Source: Elephas maximus indicus (Eukaryota; Chordata; Mammalia; Proboscidea; Elephantidae). From it: a stretch of DNA of 64,000 bases. Position 1 is the stretch's first letter. Every line of letters starts with the position of its first letter. Where the stretch lies: positions 54,836,635 through 54,900,634 of the forward strand of contig NC_064827.1 in assembly GCF_024166365.1 (NCBI RefSeq). Reading direction: 5' to 3'. The notes beneath the pieces are model-generated. The model made no database searches, was not told the origin of the DNA, and saw only the letters and a program-made list of their open reading frames with translations. Positions 44,726-56,189 of the stretch are shown piece by piece. Position numbers and translations under genes: made by a program.

Positions 44726-44942
44726 GTATGTGATTCCTTAACAGCAACGTAGTATTATTACTCTTTTTGAAATCTAGGCAAGTGTTATACAAAATAGAGA
44801 TGGAAGTTACAGATGACTAGGAAGAAAAATCAGTTTATTTCTACCTGTTAAACATCACTGCAGGTGTTTTCTTTAAATATCAAGAGTAATATTTGAACAT
44901 TTGGAAATTATCTCAGAAACCAAAATATAAAATATGTTAATA

Positions 44943-45241
44943 TACCGTTTCCTCACTTATAGACATGATTGGGTTCCAAAGACCAGGTTGTTATGTAAAA
45001 TCAGCGTTACGCAAAATGGAGTGTCCATTTCTTCCATTTCAAACATTTATACAGGCCCATACTGTCAGTGGGACAGTAGCTTCCCAATAACCCTGAGAGG
45101 CAGAAAAAGTGGGTGGGCACTATATATGTCCCACTGGTTACATTAATGTGCAAAATATTCAGATAGTAGATTTTTTTTTTTTACTGTTACCGTAAGTGTG
45201 AAATGTCAGATAACGAGATAGTCGGTAAGTAAGGAGAAGGT
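44943..45241. mobile_element. Possible pogo/Tigger-type MITE
   Basis: Ends accgtttcctcacttatag and (inverse) gtcggtaagtaaggagaagg form imperfect inverted repeats next to TA. The interior motif ggttgttatgtaaaatcagc then gttacgcaaaatgga resembles Tigger-derived MITEs. About 300 bp. Confidence 0.5.
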
Positions 45242-45429
45242 ATGAAATATTATTCTTGGTTGTGACCAGAAAAAATAACCATTTAAAAAATGATTTAGAT
45301 AGACTAAGCCACAGAATGTACTGTTGTATTTTTTCTACAGTTCTTAAGCCTGTTAATTCCGTATTTTCTCTTCTACATAGATCAGTTCAATGTTCACCCA
45401 GGATACACTATCCACAGTGAACATGGCAG

Positions 45430-45650
45430 AGCAGAGGGGTTTATGGGTTCTGGAACCAGTTGCCTACTTCACATCCCTACTACTTATTGACTCTGTGACT
45501 TGGACAACTTAATCCCATTTGCCTCAGTTTTCTCATCAATAAAATGGGAATAATAATAATGCTAACCTTATAGACTTGTTACGAAGATTAAATGAATTAA
45601 CATATGCAAAGTGTCTGGCAAATGGAATATACTCAGTAACAATGTTAGTG
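45430..45650 (+). mobile_element. MIR-type ancient SINE
   Basis: gggttctggaaccagttgcc, gactctgtgacttggacaac, cctcagttttctcatcaata, aaatgggaataataataatg and gaagattaaatgaattaaca. A very clear MIR. Confidence 0.85.
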
Positions 45651-46486
45651 GTAGTCTGCATCTTTGTACGGTATTACTATTTAGTGTTGCACAGTCACTT
45701 TAAGTACTTGTAATAAAACAATTTACTTGGGTACTTTTCTTAATCGAGGTTGATCCATGACATCTTTATACCTTTAATAAATTTGTGCAATTTTGTCTGA
45801 TGTGTGAACTCAAATGAATTGTGTCTTTATAAAAGGAAGGAGAGAAACTATTGAACCCTGAAAACATAGATTAGGAAGAGGAGAACATTAGAAATGTGAA
45901 AATAAAGTAACAATCTTTTATGTTCTAGCATAGTTCTTTGCACGTGGTAATACTTTATTTATTGAATGGAGTTTTAAAAATACATAGTTCAGTTGATAAT
46001 GGGTTTCAGAATTGAAGTTTCCTTCGACTCCCTTTAAAAATGTAAGGTATAAGAAGACATTCAGTTGCAAATGATATTATCATTTGAAAATTATTATTAA
46101 TTTGTTTCTTGAGTTTATCATGATTGTCTGCATAACCATGCACTCATTAATTTCTGTTTGTATTTCCTTTACAACTCAACTTTTCACATTTCAGACACAC
46201 ATTTAGAATGTGTATTTAAGGTTGATAAAGATGAATATTTGTGAGAATTCACTTTTTTTTGGTATCTTAGCTATGATTCTCCCCATTGCCCATTGGGAAT
46301 GAGCATTAATGATTTGGAGCCTGATCTTAGCGACGCACTTAGCTTAAATACCTTATTTAGTCTTGGAAACAGTAGTGCATGGTATATAGTCACTTACCTT
46401 CCGAGTGTGGATATCAACTCGGCTGGTCATCCTCCTCTTTAGAAGAAGACTTAGGATTCAAACCCACATCTGTGTTCCTCCCTCAG
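45651..46486. other. Intron sequence with no recognised element
   Basis: AT-rich with no repeat core or exon seen. Confidence 0.4.
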
Positions 46487-46494
46487 TACACCAG

Positions 46495-46645
46495 GAAACC
46501 GTGGTGGCTTAGTGGTTAAGAGCTACAGCTGCTAACCAAAAGGTTGGCGGTTCACATCCACCAGGCACTCCTTGGAAACTCTATGGGGCAGTTCTACTCT
46601 GTCCCATAGGGTCTCTATGAAACAGCAATGGGTTTGTTTTTTTCC
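46495..46645 (+). mobile_element. AfroSINE with internal tail deletion and TSD
   Basis: gaaaccgtggtggcttagtg through tagggtctctatga, then the usual hairpin motif (agtcggaatcgactcg) is missing and cagcaatgggtttg follows. tacaccag at 46487-46494 recurs at 46646-46653. Confidence 0.92.
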
Positions 46646-46653
46646 TACACCAG

Positions 46654-47340
46654 GGTACCTCTCTAACATTGCCAGTTTTTCTCCATTCTTCAGGAAAAAC
46701 CTTGCCCTGACTAGGTGGTTCTCAGCATGCATACAGCTTTCTAATGAGGTTTGAAGTGTCCTGATCTCCTGTCGACAAAGTGTCAGGTAGAATGACTTAA
46801 AATTCTTTTGGTGGTTTTGATATTGCATCACTTTATAGCTGTCAGTAAACTGAGGAAGTAAGAAAAGAATAATCTGGAGAAATCTGAGCCAATATATCCC
46901 CCTTTTCCATTATTTTTCCACAATTAAATGGTATTAATGGAAACCAAGTAAGAAAAATATATTATAAATCAAAGTATTTAATAATTTCTACCTTCCTTTA
47001 CAATGCTTTTGACATTTGCATATACTGTTTTACGTAGTTGTGTAACCACAACATAGATACAATTTAGCACTATGTTTTTTAACACAACTATTTATCATAT
47101 CATTTTACATGTTACTACAGACTCTTCATAATATTTTTTACAATTGCTTACTAGTCCATTCTCATATTTACTCTTTTTCTATTATTGAGTATTTAGTTCC
47201 TATTTTTTCTTATAGCACTGTATTGAACTTCATCTTTTAGAGTATTTGCTTGGCCTTTTGAAATCCATTGCCGGATTACTTTCTAACAGTGTCAAACCAA
47301 TTTACATTGCTTTCAGTTTCAGTGTGGGCTTAACCAGCGT
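46654..47340. other. Intron sequence with no recognised element
   Basis: AT-rich. An old L1-like stretch may be present around 46980-47220, not certain. Confidence 0.3.
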
Positions 47341-47344
47341 TGCC

Positions 47345-47523
47345 ATTGTTGTTGGTTGCCATCAAGTTGATTTAAATTCATGGTGACCCCATGTATGCAG
47401 AGTAGAACTGCCATAGAATTTTCAAGACCTTTTGGAAGCAGTTCACCAGACCTGTCTTCCGAGGGGCCTCTGGGTAGTTTCGAATTGCCAGTGTTTCTGC
47501 TAGTGGTCAAGTGCTTAACCGTG
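47345..47523 (-). mobile_element. AfroSINE, long form
   Basis: gttgccatcaagttgattta, ttttggaagcagttcaccag and tcttccgaggggcctctggg then the inverted head cgtgcc end. Antisense, diverged. Confidence 0.75.
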
Positions 47524-47544
47524 CCTTCAAAAGAAAAAAAAAAG

Positions 47545-47880
47545 GAATTTTTTATTGAGTTAAAATCCTTCATTTTAGCTATTTTAAAGTGTGTAATTCA
47601 GTGATTTTTAGTTTATTCACTGTGTTGTGCAACCATCAACACTATCTAACTCCAGAAGACTTCTATCACCTTCCAATTCTCCCCAGCTCCCATCCCCTGG
47701 CAACCATTAATCTGCTTTCCATCTCTCTTGATCTGCCCATTATGGACATTTTATATATAGAATCATGTAATACCTGGCCTTTTGTGTCTTAACTGCTTTC
47801 ATTTAGCATAACGTTATCAAGGTTCATTGACACTTTCGTATGTATCATTACTTCACGTCTTCTTATTGCCACATCATAGT
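47545..47880 (-). mobile_element. L1M-type 3' end
   Basis: aaagtgtgtaattcagtgat, tgttgtgcaaccatcaacac, tcccctggcaaccattaatc and caaggttcattgacactttc. Antisense L1M 3' text parallel to 44320-44725. Confidence 0.85.
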
Positions 47881-48274
47881 ATGTATATACCCAGGCTTTT
47901 CTTCTAAAAGTGCTTTTCAGTGGGGGTAACATCCTTGCTTGAACCCTTATCTCTCTTTTCCAGAAATATACTGCATCTGTGTTTCCAAGTGAGTCTATGA
48001 CCAAATAAGTTTTGGAGAGCCTCACATTAAAGGTTCAAAGAAATCTTATCCAAAAGACTAAATTTTGTTAATCAGCATATCTCAAACTTATTTAAATCTG
48101 GAATTTCCTTGTCTCATAGAACTCATTAACATCTTTAGAAAATATCATTCTGTATGATATCTGTTGGACAAGGAGATGGTCTGTCATGCAATAGAATACT
48201 TATTAGGGAATTTATCTCTTTCAAGAGAGGTAGTTAAGATGTCTGCTCTGACATCATCTACCTCAATGATAAGA

Positions 48275-48770
48275 GACCTAGCCTTATTTATTCATTTATT
48301 CAGTAAATATACTGAGATCCTACTATACAACCGACACTGTTCAACTACTGGGGATGTAGCAGTGAACAAAACCAATGAGTCCCTGCCCCCAAGTAGGAGG
48401 TAAGGTGGAAAGAATGAACATTCTAAGTACAACCACTTAAGCGAAGGTACTGTACAGTGTGTAGAGGCACATTGTTTTGCATGGAACAGGTTTTCATTTG
48501 AAGAATATTTGAGTGCCTGCTGTAAACAGTGATGATTTCTGATTAAAAATTAGAAACATTATCCTTACCCTCAAGATGCTCACAATTTACTGGAGAGATA
48601 TGATAATTATAATATGGAATAAGTACTGTGAGGACAGTATTTGTAGTGTGCTGTAGGAATACAAAGTAAGGGATACTTACCCATTTTGGGGGCATGAAAA
48701 AATGAGGGGAAAAGATTCCTAGAGGGAATATACCTCTGTGGATAACAATTGCTAATTCTAGCCTTCCCAT
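48275..48770 (-). mobile_element. L2 3' end, antisense
   Basis: tatttattcatttattcagt, actactggggatgtagcagt, gaacaaaaccaatgagtccc, then gctcacaatttactggagag in inverse L2 order. Confidence 0.7.
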
Positions 48771-48779
48771 GTAGGAAGA

Positions 48780-49312
48780 AGTGTTGGAGCTGACAACCAG
48801 GTTGCAGAAGAACAAGGTAGAGTAAGACAATATGTGTCAGGGTTTATAGACTGTAATTCCACGTGGACCCATCTTACTAAAGACAGTCTAGATAGATCAG
48901 CAGTGAAGAAGCCCAGGACAGTCAAGGAGATGAGACCCAGGGTCAACACTCCACCACAGTGTCAGTATCCCACAAGTTCAATTACCAGTGCAGGTGCCCA
49001 GAAAACCCTATACTCCAAAATGGCAAAGAGACACAAAGTAACCAATCCACCAGTAAAGTATAGCCTACTCCCAAGTCTGAACAGGGTGGGGCTGAGAAAA
49101 TTTCAATTTACTGTTTCCGCCATCATCTGCTTTAGTCAACAGGAAAAAAAATTCTCTACACTTTTAAAGATACAACATTTTTTCCTATCTAATAAATTTG
49201 AGATTTTAAAGAACGTCATTTTTAACTTTTAATAAAACTTTAGAAAGTGATTTTTTCTAAGAAATGAATAAAACCGTAAGCACCCTAAGTTTCTAAATTT
49301 TTTTTTAAGTGC
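48780..49312. other. Intron sequence with no recognised element
   Basis: A 132-codon open frame (48834-49232, +) is present but shows no known domain and no exon signals. Confidence 0.4.
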
Positions 49313-49327
49313 ACTAGGGATAAACAT

Positions 49328-49512
49328 ATAGAAGGTCAGCAAAAAAGAGAAGGAAAAACCCTCCATGAGATGAATTGACACAGTGGCTACAACAATGGGC
49401 TTAAGCATAAGAACAATTGGGAGGATGGTTCAGGACTGGGCAGTGTTTCATTCTGTTGTACACAGGGTCTCTATGAGTTGGAACTGACTCGATGGCACCT
49501 AACAACAATGAC
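49328..49512 (+). mobile_element. RTE 3' fragment (185 bp) with perfect TSD
   Basis: aaggtcagcaaaaaagagaa through gagttggaactgactcgatg to the (AAC)n-like end. A 12-bp perfect repeat agggataaacat lies at 49316-49327 and 49513-49524. Confidence 0.92.
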
Positions 49513-49518
49513 AGGGAT

Positions 49519-50322
49519 AAACATAAAGAAAACAAAAATTCTCACAACCGGACTAACAGGCAACATCATGATCAACAGAAAATATTGAAATTTGTCAAGA
49601 ATTTCATTTTACTTGGATCCACAACCAGCACCCATGGAGGCAGCAGTCAAATGACATATTGCATTGGGCAAATCTGCAAAGCAAAGATGTCACTTTGTGT
49701 ACTAAGGTGTGCCTGACCCAAGCCATGGTATTTTCAGTCTCCCCATATAATGAATAAGGAAGACTGAAGAAGAATTGATTCCTTTCAATTATGGTGTTGG
49801 AGAAGAATATTGAATATACTGTGGACTGCCAGAAGAACAAATCTGTTTTGAAAGAAGTACAGCCAGAAAGTTCCTTAGAAGAGAGGATGGTAAGACTTTG
49901 TCCTGTGTACTTTGGACATGTTATCAGGAGGGAGCTTTATGTCCTTGGAGGGAGCTTTGAAGATTCTGAATATACAACTATTTAATATTAGAGGTTTTTG
50001 TCTGTAACAGATTGGCGTGAATGAAATAAAGTCCTCGCAGATAGGCCAATGTTTGCCAAGTATGTTATTAAATCACATAAATGTCTGTGTAGCAGTGACC
50101 TTGGAGATGCATTCTCTTTGGAGAGGTACATCATGCTTGGAAAGTATGGAAGAAGGGGAAGACCATCAGTGAGATGGAGACACAGTGGTTGCAACAGTGG
50201 CCTCAAACAACAGGGATTGTGAGGATGGCGTGGGACTGGGCAATGTCTCGTTCTGTTGTGCATAGCGTCACTATGAGTCAGAATCAACTCGATGGCACCT
50301 AACAACAGCAACAACAATAACA
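49519..50322 (+). mobile_element. RTE 3' half, interrupted by a foreign 176-bp segment
   Basis: RTE sequence runs from aacataaagaaaacaaaaat to tttggacatgttatcaggag (about 49930). It resumes at gtacatcatgcttggaaagt (about 50126) and ends with the RTE 3' hairpin and AAC-rich tail at about 50322. Between lies a copy of 52081-52262. Confidence 0.88.
49939..50114 (+). repeat. 176-bp copy of downstream intron sequence inside the RTE
   Basis: Matches 52081-52262 at about 91% by eye with one 6-bp gap. Shared text includes gtccttggaggga, gataggccaatgtttgccaa, aaatcacataaatgtctgtg and gaccttggagatgcattc. The match stops abruptly at gcattc, where RTE text resumes. Confidence 0.9.
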
Positions 50323-50364
50323 AGGATTCGGTTCACTTAAGAATGTTTATGTGTAACCACAGAA

Positions 50365-50777
50365 ATAGCTAGACAATGAATAAGGAAGACCGAAGAAGAA
50401 TTGACGCCTTTGAATTGTGGTGTTGATGAAGAGTATTGAATATACCATGGACTGCCAAAAGAATGAACAAATCTGTCTTGGAAGAAGTACAACCAGAATG
50501 CTCCTTAGAAGCAAGGATGGAGAGACTGCGTCTTACATACTTCGGACATGTTGTCAGGAGGGATCAGTCCCTGGAGAAGACGTCATGCTTGGCAGAGTTA
50601 AGGGTCAGCAGAAAAGAGGAAGACCCTCAATGAGGTGGATTGACACAGTGGCTGCAACAATGAGCTCAAGCATAACAATGATTGTAAGGATGGCTCAGGA
50701 CTGGGCAGTGTTTTGTTCTGTTGTGTATAGGGTCGCTGTGAGTCAGAACCGACTCGACGGCACCTGCCAACAACAAC
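50365..50777 (+). mobile_element. RTE 3' fragment with TSD
   Basis: agacaatgaataaggaagac through gagtcagaaccgactcgacg and an AAC tail. The perfect 10-bp repeat aaccacagaa at 50355-50364 and 50778-50787 bounds it. The C-terminal RTE coding frame (LRTCCQEGS, RPSMRWIDT) is open over about 120 codons, which suggests limited decay. Confidence 0.93.
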
Positions 50778-50789
50778 AACCACAGAAGT

Positions 50790-52080
50790 GAAAATCTTAT
50801 TCTGTGCAGAATTGCTGTGGACTAAAACCTTCATTGGCAAAGGCAATATCTAATTTTTATTTAAAACAGATTTATTCAATCTCTTCTAAATCCATCCATT
50901 AGCTGTGTTACATGTCAGTGTAATCTTCACGTTAGCTCTTCGTAAGTCACTATAGTCTTCATAAGTCAGTTCTTACTTGTTTCAGCTTTGAAGCAAGCAA
51001 AATTGGAGTAAAAAGCCTTACTGAGTACCATAAATTCCTGCTTAAAAAGAAATGGCTACAGTATAGCAATACAAATCAGTAAATCCATTAGCTATATGGA
51101 AACTATAAAGGCACAAAGTAGAGTCTTGGTCCTGTCAGTCCATCCTTGGTATTGTCAAGCACTGAAGAAATTCTGACTCTTGTAGGATGTGGCAGGAAAT
51201 AATGAAGCCCATAAAAAGTGTAATTTAAAAAAAAAAATTTTTTTATATTAAAAAAGTTGTTCACCACTGATCCAGGAGGAAAACAAGTTAGAAATGCTGT
51301 TTGATGGCTGCATCAAGGCTTGTCTGCATAGTTTTGATGGTGTCTCATTGATGATGGAGGGAAAAGATGAAAAGATATTGTTAGCTATGTTGCAGAGCAA
51401 AATTAACTTGGCTGCTGCCCAGTAATTATCATGTGCTCATCTGCAAGAAAAACACTCACTGACAAGTGTGATGTCAGAAGGACATCTTTGTCACAGGCCC
51501 ACAGTTGGTTTTTTTAGGGCAGCGGAGAAAGAGTGAAGTCATTGGCAACATATCTCCATTGGTCTTTCTGTTACTATGTAGATACACAATTTATAAAGCA
51601 ACTCTTAGTTTCCATTTCCCCCTTTTTCCTTAAAAGGATGAATGCTGGTGATTTAGCATAAAGTTCATGAACTGAGAAAAGCAGTTGGACACAGATACCT
51701 GTATCTTTCTACTCAATGTATCTTACTACCTTTAACTGCCTATTAAAATCATGCTTTTATTTTTACCTTTCAAATATGAATTGCCGTTACCAGGCTTAGC
51801 AAATGAAACGGATTACTCATGGTAACTGTGATTATGCACTCCAAATCCTTGACGGAGCTTTCCCAAAGGACAGGTAATGTCTTTCAAAACCCTATTATAA
51901 GATTTTATCTGCAGGTGCTATGAACGGAAGGCTGAAAGCCTCCATGTTTTATCGCTACCCAACTTCATCAGGTCTGCTCACTCTTTTGAAAATTGTGGCA
52001 AAAATGATACACATCAGCTCTTTTATTCTTTTGTTACTACTCTGCACAAATAAAAGCATATTGGAATTTAATGAAGCAGT
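50790..52080. other. Intron sequence with no recognised element
   Basis: No repeat landmarks recognised. AT-rich run at 51225-51255. Confidence 0.4.
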
Positions 52081-52262
52081 ATGTCCTTGGAGGGAGTTTT
52101 GAAGATTCTGAATGTACAACTATTTATCTTTAATACTAGAGGTTTTCATCTAAAAAGGTTTGGCATGAACAAAATAAAGTCCTCACAGATAGGCCAATGT
52201 TTGCCAAGTATGTTCTTAAATCACATAAATGTCTGTGTAGCAGTGACCTTGGAGATGCATTC
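52081..52262 (+). repeat. Probable source of the 176-bp copy at 49939-50114
   Basis: Sits in non-repetitive-looking intron; its flanks differ from those of the copy. Same orientation as the copy, about 2.1 kb downstream. Confidence 0.85.
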
Positions 52263-52595
52263 AGAGACCATTATAGAGACTTTCTAGTGTGCCAAGTAGT
52301 TGGGACAAAGAAAACTATAGCGGAGCCTCTGGAACTATGAGACAGTTTTGGAGATGGTCTGCTTACTCAGGAAGTAGAGGCTGTGGCTGTTCAAGAAAAT
52401 ATTTGAGGTGGGGGTAGAATTTGGCTCTTTAAACAAATTAACCATTTACCCGAGGACACATTCTGTGTTTTAGCTTGTGTTACTTCTGGAGGCATAGTTG
52501 GTTTTTCATAGGAATCAGGGAAAGGCAGCAGCAATAAAATCTGTGCTTCAGAGATTTAGGCACACGTGAAGGATGGCGTTTGTATGCTTGTCATT

Positions 52596-52808
52596 ACGTG
52601 TGCATGTCATCAGGAGGGACCAATTGCTAGGGGAGAGTCAGTGAAAAAGAGGGGGACACATAAATTGACACAATGGCTGCAACAGTGGGTTCAAACATAG
52701 AAACAGTTGTGAGGATGGCGTAAGATCATGCAGCATTTTGTTCTGTTCTATGTAAGGTTGCTATGACTCGGAGCCTATGAGTTGGAGCCGACTCCACAGC
52801 ACCTAACA
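52596..52808 (+). mobile_element. RTE 3' fragment
   Basis: catgtcatcaggagggacca, acacaatggctgcaacagtg, gttgtgaggatggcgtaaga and a tail in which tatgactcggagcc and tatgagttggagcc are duplicated. Confidence 0.85.
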
Positions 52809-52927
52809 TTAGATGTAGGCTTCAGGTTATGTGCAATTCCTGCCCCATCAGCTTAATTTTCCTTATTGCTGGCCTTCAAGAAATGATGTAAGGATGCAAG
52901 CAGGTGTTGGTGACTTATCATAAGGAT

Positions 52928-53812
52928 TTTGTGTGTGTGTGTGTGCTTTAAGTGAAAGTTTACAAATCAAGTCAGTCTCATACAAAAATTTATATACACC
53001 TTGCTATATACTCCTAGTTGCTCTCCCACTAGGGAGACAGCACACTCCTTCCCTCTACTCTCTATTTTTGTATCCATTCGGCCAGCTTCTGACCCCCTCC
53101 ACCCTCTCATCTTCCCTCCAGACAGGAGCTGCCCACATAGTCTTATGTGTCTACTTGATCCAAGAAGCTTACTCCTCACGAGTATCATTTTATATCCCAT
53201 AGTCCAATCCAATCCCTGTCTGAAGAATTGGCTTTGGGAATGGCTACTGTCTTGGGCTAACAGAAGGCCTGGGGACCATGACCTCTGGGGTCCTTCTAGT
53301 CTCAGTCAGACCATTAAGTCTGGTCTTTTTACAAGAGTTTGGGATCTGCATCCCACTGCTCTTCTGCTCCCTCAGGGGTTTTCTGATGTGTGTTCCCTGT
53401 CAGGACAGTCATCGGTTTTAGCTGGGTACCATCTAGTTCTTCTGGTCGCAGGCAGATGTAGTCTCTGGTTTATGTGGCCCTTTCTGTCTCTTGGGCTCAT
53501 AATTACCTTGTGTCTTTGGTGTTCCTCATTCTCCTTTGTTCCAGGTGGGTTGAGACCAATTGATGCATCTTAGATGGCCCCTTGCTAGCATTTAAGACCC
53601 CAGATGCCACTTTCCAAAGTGGGATGCAGAATGTTATCTTAATAGATTTTCATTATGCCAGTTGACTTAGATGTCCCTTGAAACCATGGTCCCCAGACCC
53701 CTACCCCTACTATGCTAGCCTTCGAAGTGTTCAGTTTATTCAGGAAACTTCTTTGCTTTTGGTTTAGTCCAATTGTGCTGATCTCTCCTGTATTGTGTGT
53801 TGTCTTTTCCTT
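52928..53812 (-). mobile_element. Elephant-type L1 3' end, 5'-truncated, with TSD
   Basis: 885 bp: tttaagtgaaagtttacaaa, tccagacaggagctgcccac, gctttgggaatggctactgt, aagaccccagatgccacttt, and a (TG)n tract beside the 3' end. ttatcataaggat (52915-52927) and ttatcataggat (53813-53824) are the TSD with one indel. No ORF2 is left; the 190-codon frame here is chance. Confidence 0.85.
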
Positions 53813-53824
53813 TTATCATAGGAT

Positions 53825-54182
53825 ATTCTTGATTCTGCTTAAATTTCTGAGTTTCAGTACTTTATTATTAGTAATGAATACTTGTGGCATATCTTCCAAA
53901 TGATAAAAACACAGAATTATAAGCAGTGCTACAGTTGTGAACTGCTGGCCTAAATGGTATTGGAATCAACACGGTTTGCCCTTTGTTTGTAGGGTTAACA
54001 CTGCCTGTGCGCCGTTTCTTTCCCTTTGTACCAGCCTCCCAAACTGCCGTTTGTTCCTGCTTGTTGGAGAATGCAGTTCTCTGGCTCTCACAATGGGCAA
54101 ATGGCAAGGAGGGGTATAGCCCTCTGGCTACTTAGAAATTTCAAGGTACAGCAACTGTAAATAATGTAACTGCCACACCCAT
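53825..54182. other. Intron sequence with no recognised element
   Basis: No repeat core or exon was seen. Confidence 0.35.
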
Positions 54183-54193
54183 TGCTGTAACTA

Positions 54194-54242
54194 ACCAAAA
54201 ACCAAACCCAGTGCCGTGGAGTCGATTCTGACTCATAGAATC
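54194..54242 (-). mobile_element. 49-bp AfroSINE/RTE-tail micro-insertion with perfect TSD
   Basis: accaaaaaccaaacccagtg, then ccgtggagtcgattctgact is only the 3' tail. The perfect 11-bp repeat tgctgtaacta at 54183-54193 and 54243-54253 shows a complete retroposition event. Confidence 0.9.
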
Positions 54243-54689
54243 TGCTGTAACTAGAAAGTATTTATTCGGTGTTAGTAGGCCTCTCACTGAAGACATCTGC
54301 ATGAAAATATCCTAGCCACTTAGTAAATATAGCCCTGAACTAATTATGTCAGAAAGCAGAGGCAGATGCTTTTCTTCATTTCCAGGATCAAAAGGCCCCT
54401 TCCTAACTTGAGCTATAAAATCTTTCTTGTATAAAGAAATAATGGGTGTAAAGTGAAAAGTGGCTGATTAAAAAAAACAAACTATGTTCTATGTGTTTAC
54501 TACTAAGCATTTCAGAGTGCTATAATTCTTATTTGACAGTCAATTTTTCCCCGTCACAGTTAGCAAGAATTTTTGGTATGTTTTTTAGGTGCCAACACAT
54601 TCTATTGTAGATGCCAAAGGGTCATTTTAATATTTGTCTCAGAATATTAGCTGCAGAAGTTTATGAGGTACTTTCAACAGATCTCACAT

Positions 54690-54890
54690 GTTTGCTTAGT
54701 GGTTCCCCCATCTCTGTACCTGAAGTGCTTTTTTACATGTCTCTATTTTGGCATCACTCGATACCCGCGTACTTTGTTTGCCTCTCTCCCACCTGACTAG
54801 AGCTCAGTGAGGGCAGGGCTTCCTTACCTGTCTGAGTCTCAAGTACTTTGTGTGGTACTCAGTATTCATTTGAATAACCAGTGAAATACA
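54690..54890 (+). mobile_element. L2 3' end
   Basis: agagctcagtgagggcaggg, cttccttacctgtctgagtc, gtggtactcagtattcattt, gaataaccagtgaa is an L2 3' terminus. Confidence 0.6.
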
Positions 54891-56189
54891 TAAGAGTATC
54901 ATCTAAAATTCAAGTAACTTCTTAGTATAATGGACTATAATCTTTTTGTAGCACATTTTCCATTAGTATTTTAAAACGATGTCTACAAAAATCTGGTATA
55001 TCAAGGAAAGATTCACAGCAGGAGCTAATAATACTGTTACTATATTATTATATGAATCTTTTTGGAAGCTTTGTACTACTACCTAAATTAGGAGAAACTC
55101 GTACAGACCGTAAGCACAAAGTACAAAAATAGGGCAGGAAGTATTCAGTATTTACCTTTAGATGAACTGTCACCTTGGTAGCTTCTGACTTCCTGGACTT
55201 TGGACCCTACCTGCCTCCATATTTGAGACCTAGTTGACTCTTTCTTGTCTTAACTCTGGATTGTTGCTATTGACTTCCTGGTCTTTTTATGATATCTTCC
55301 TAATTCTTCCTGCCCCACGTACTTCTTTGAACTAGATTCGTATCTGCTGGACTTTTTCCTGCTTGATTGATCCATTGATCTTGGCACACCCTGCGTGCCT
55401 TACCATTGCTTATGCCCTACCTGCTTATGACATTAACCTAACTGGTTATAAATATCACTTGCTGAAACCTTTATGTGTTATTAGTAGCTACAAATATGTT
55501 TACTCAACAAGTGTATTTTCGTTTGAAATAACTTGGGGAGTTAAGTTAAACTTTTTACATATTTATTTTCTAAAAAGTACACACCCGTACTAGAACATGT
55601 CAAATTCACTAGAAGGCCTTGGGTTTAGCTGTCAGGGTTTATAGTGAATGTAGTGTCTGTAACCCAATTGCCTGTGTTATGATTTTTATAAGAGAAACTA
55701 TGGAAGCTATTTTTTGTATCCGTGCTGTGCAAAATATAGAAAGAAGTATGACGATGTTAAACATTTTTCCTCTCCAACTTTATGGATATGAACATAATTC
55801 AAAGAAGAGGTAAATGTCAGCTGTGGTCTTAGTTTTTTTTTCTTAATGTGGTCCAGGATTAGTATTAAAAATTAGAATTCTGCTTTCTAGATTATTAACC
55901 TTGTATAAGTGTGCAAAAAGACTGAAATGTGGATGATGGCGTTACATACATATAGTCAAGCCCTTACTTTTTAAATTAAAAGGCTTTTTTTTGTTATGGA
56001 GAATTTCAAACCTTCACTTTAGCCACTTGTAGAAATCTTCATTTGTTTGTGTATATCTAAGCACGTCTGGGACCATAGTCCTTCTGTCTGAAGAACTTTC
56101 TTAAACATTTCTTGTAGTTCAGACCTGCTAGTAATAAATTCTCTCAGGTTTCGTTTGTCTGAAAAAGTCTACATTTTTAAGGGACATTT
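54891..56189. other. Intron sequence with no recognised element
   Basis: No repeat family recognised with confidence and no exon seen. Confidence 0.4.

Noticed and set aside
48834-49232. 132-codon frame on +
   Set aside because: No recognisable motif; ends in A/T-rich nonsense. Could be tested by BLASTX, where a strong hit would reverse this.
53001-53573. 190-codon frame on +
   Set aside because: It lies in the antisense of an L1 3'UTR.
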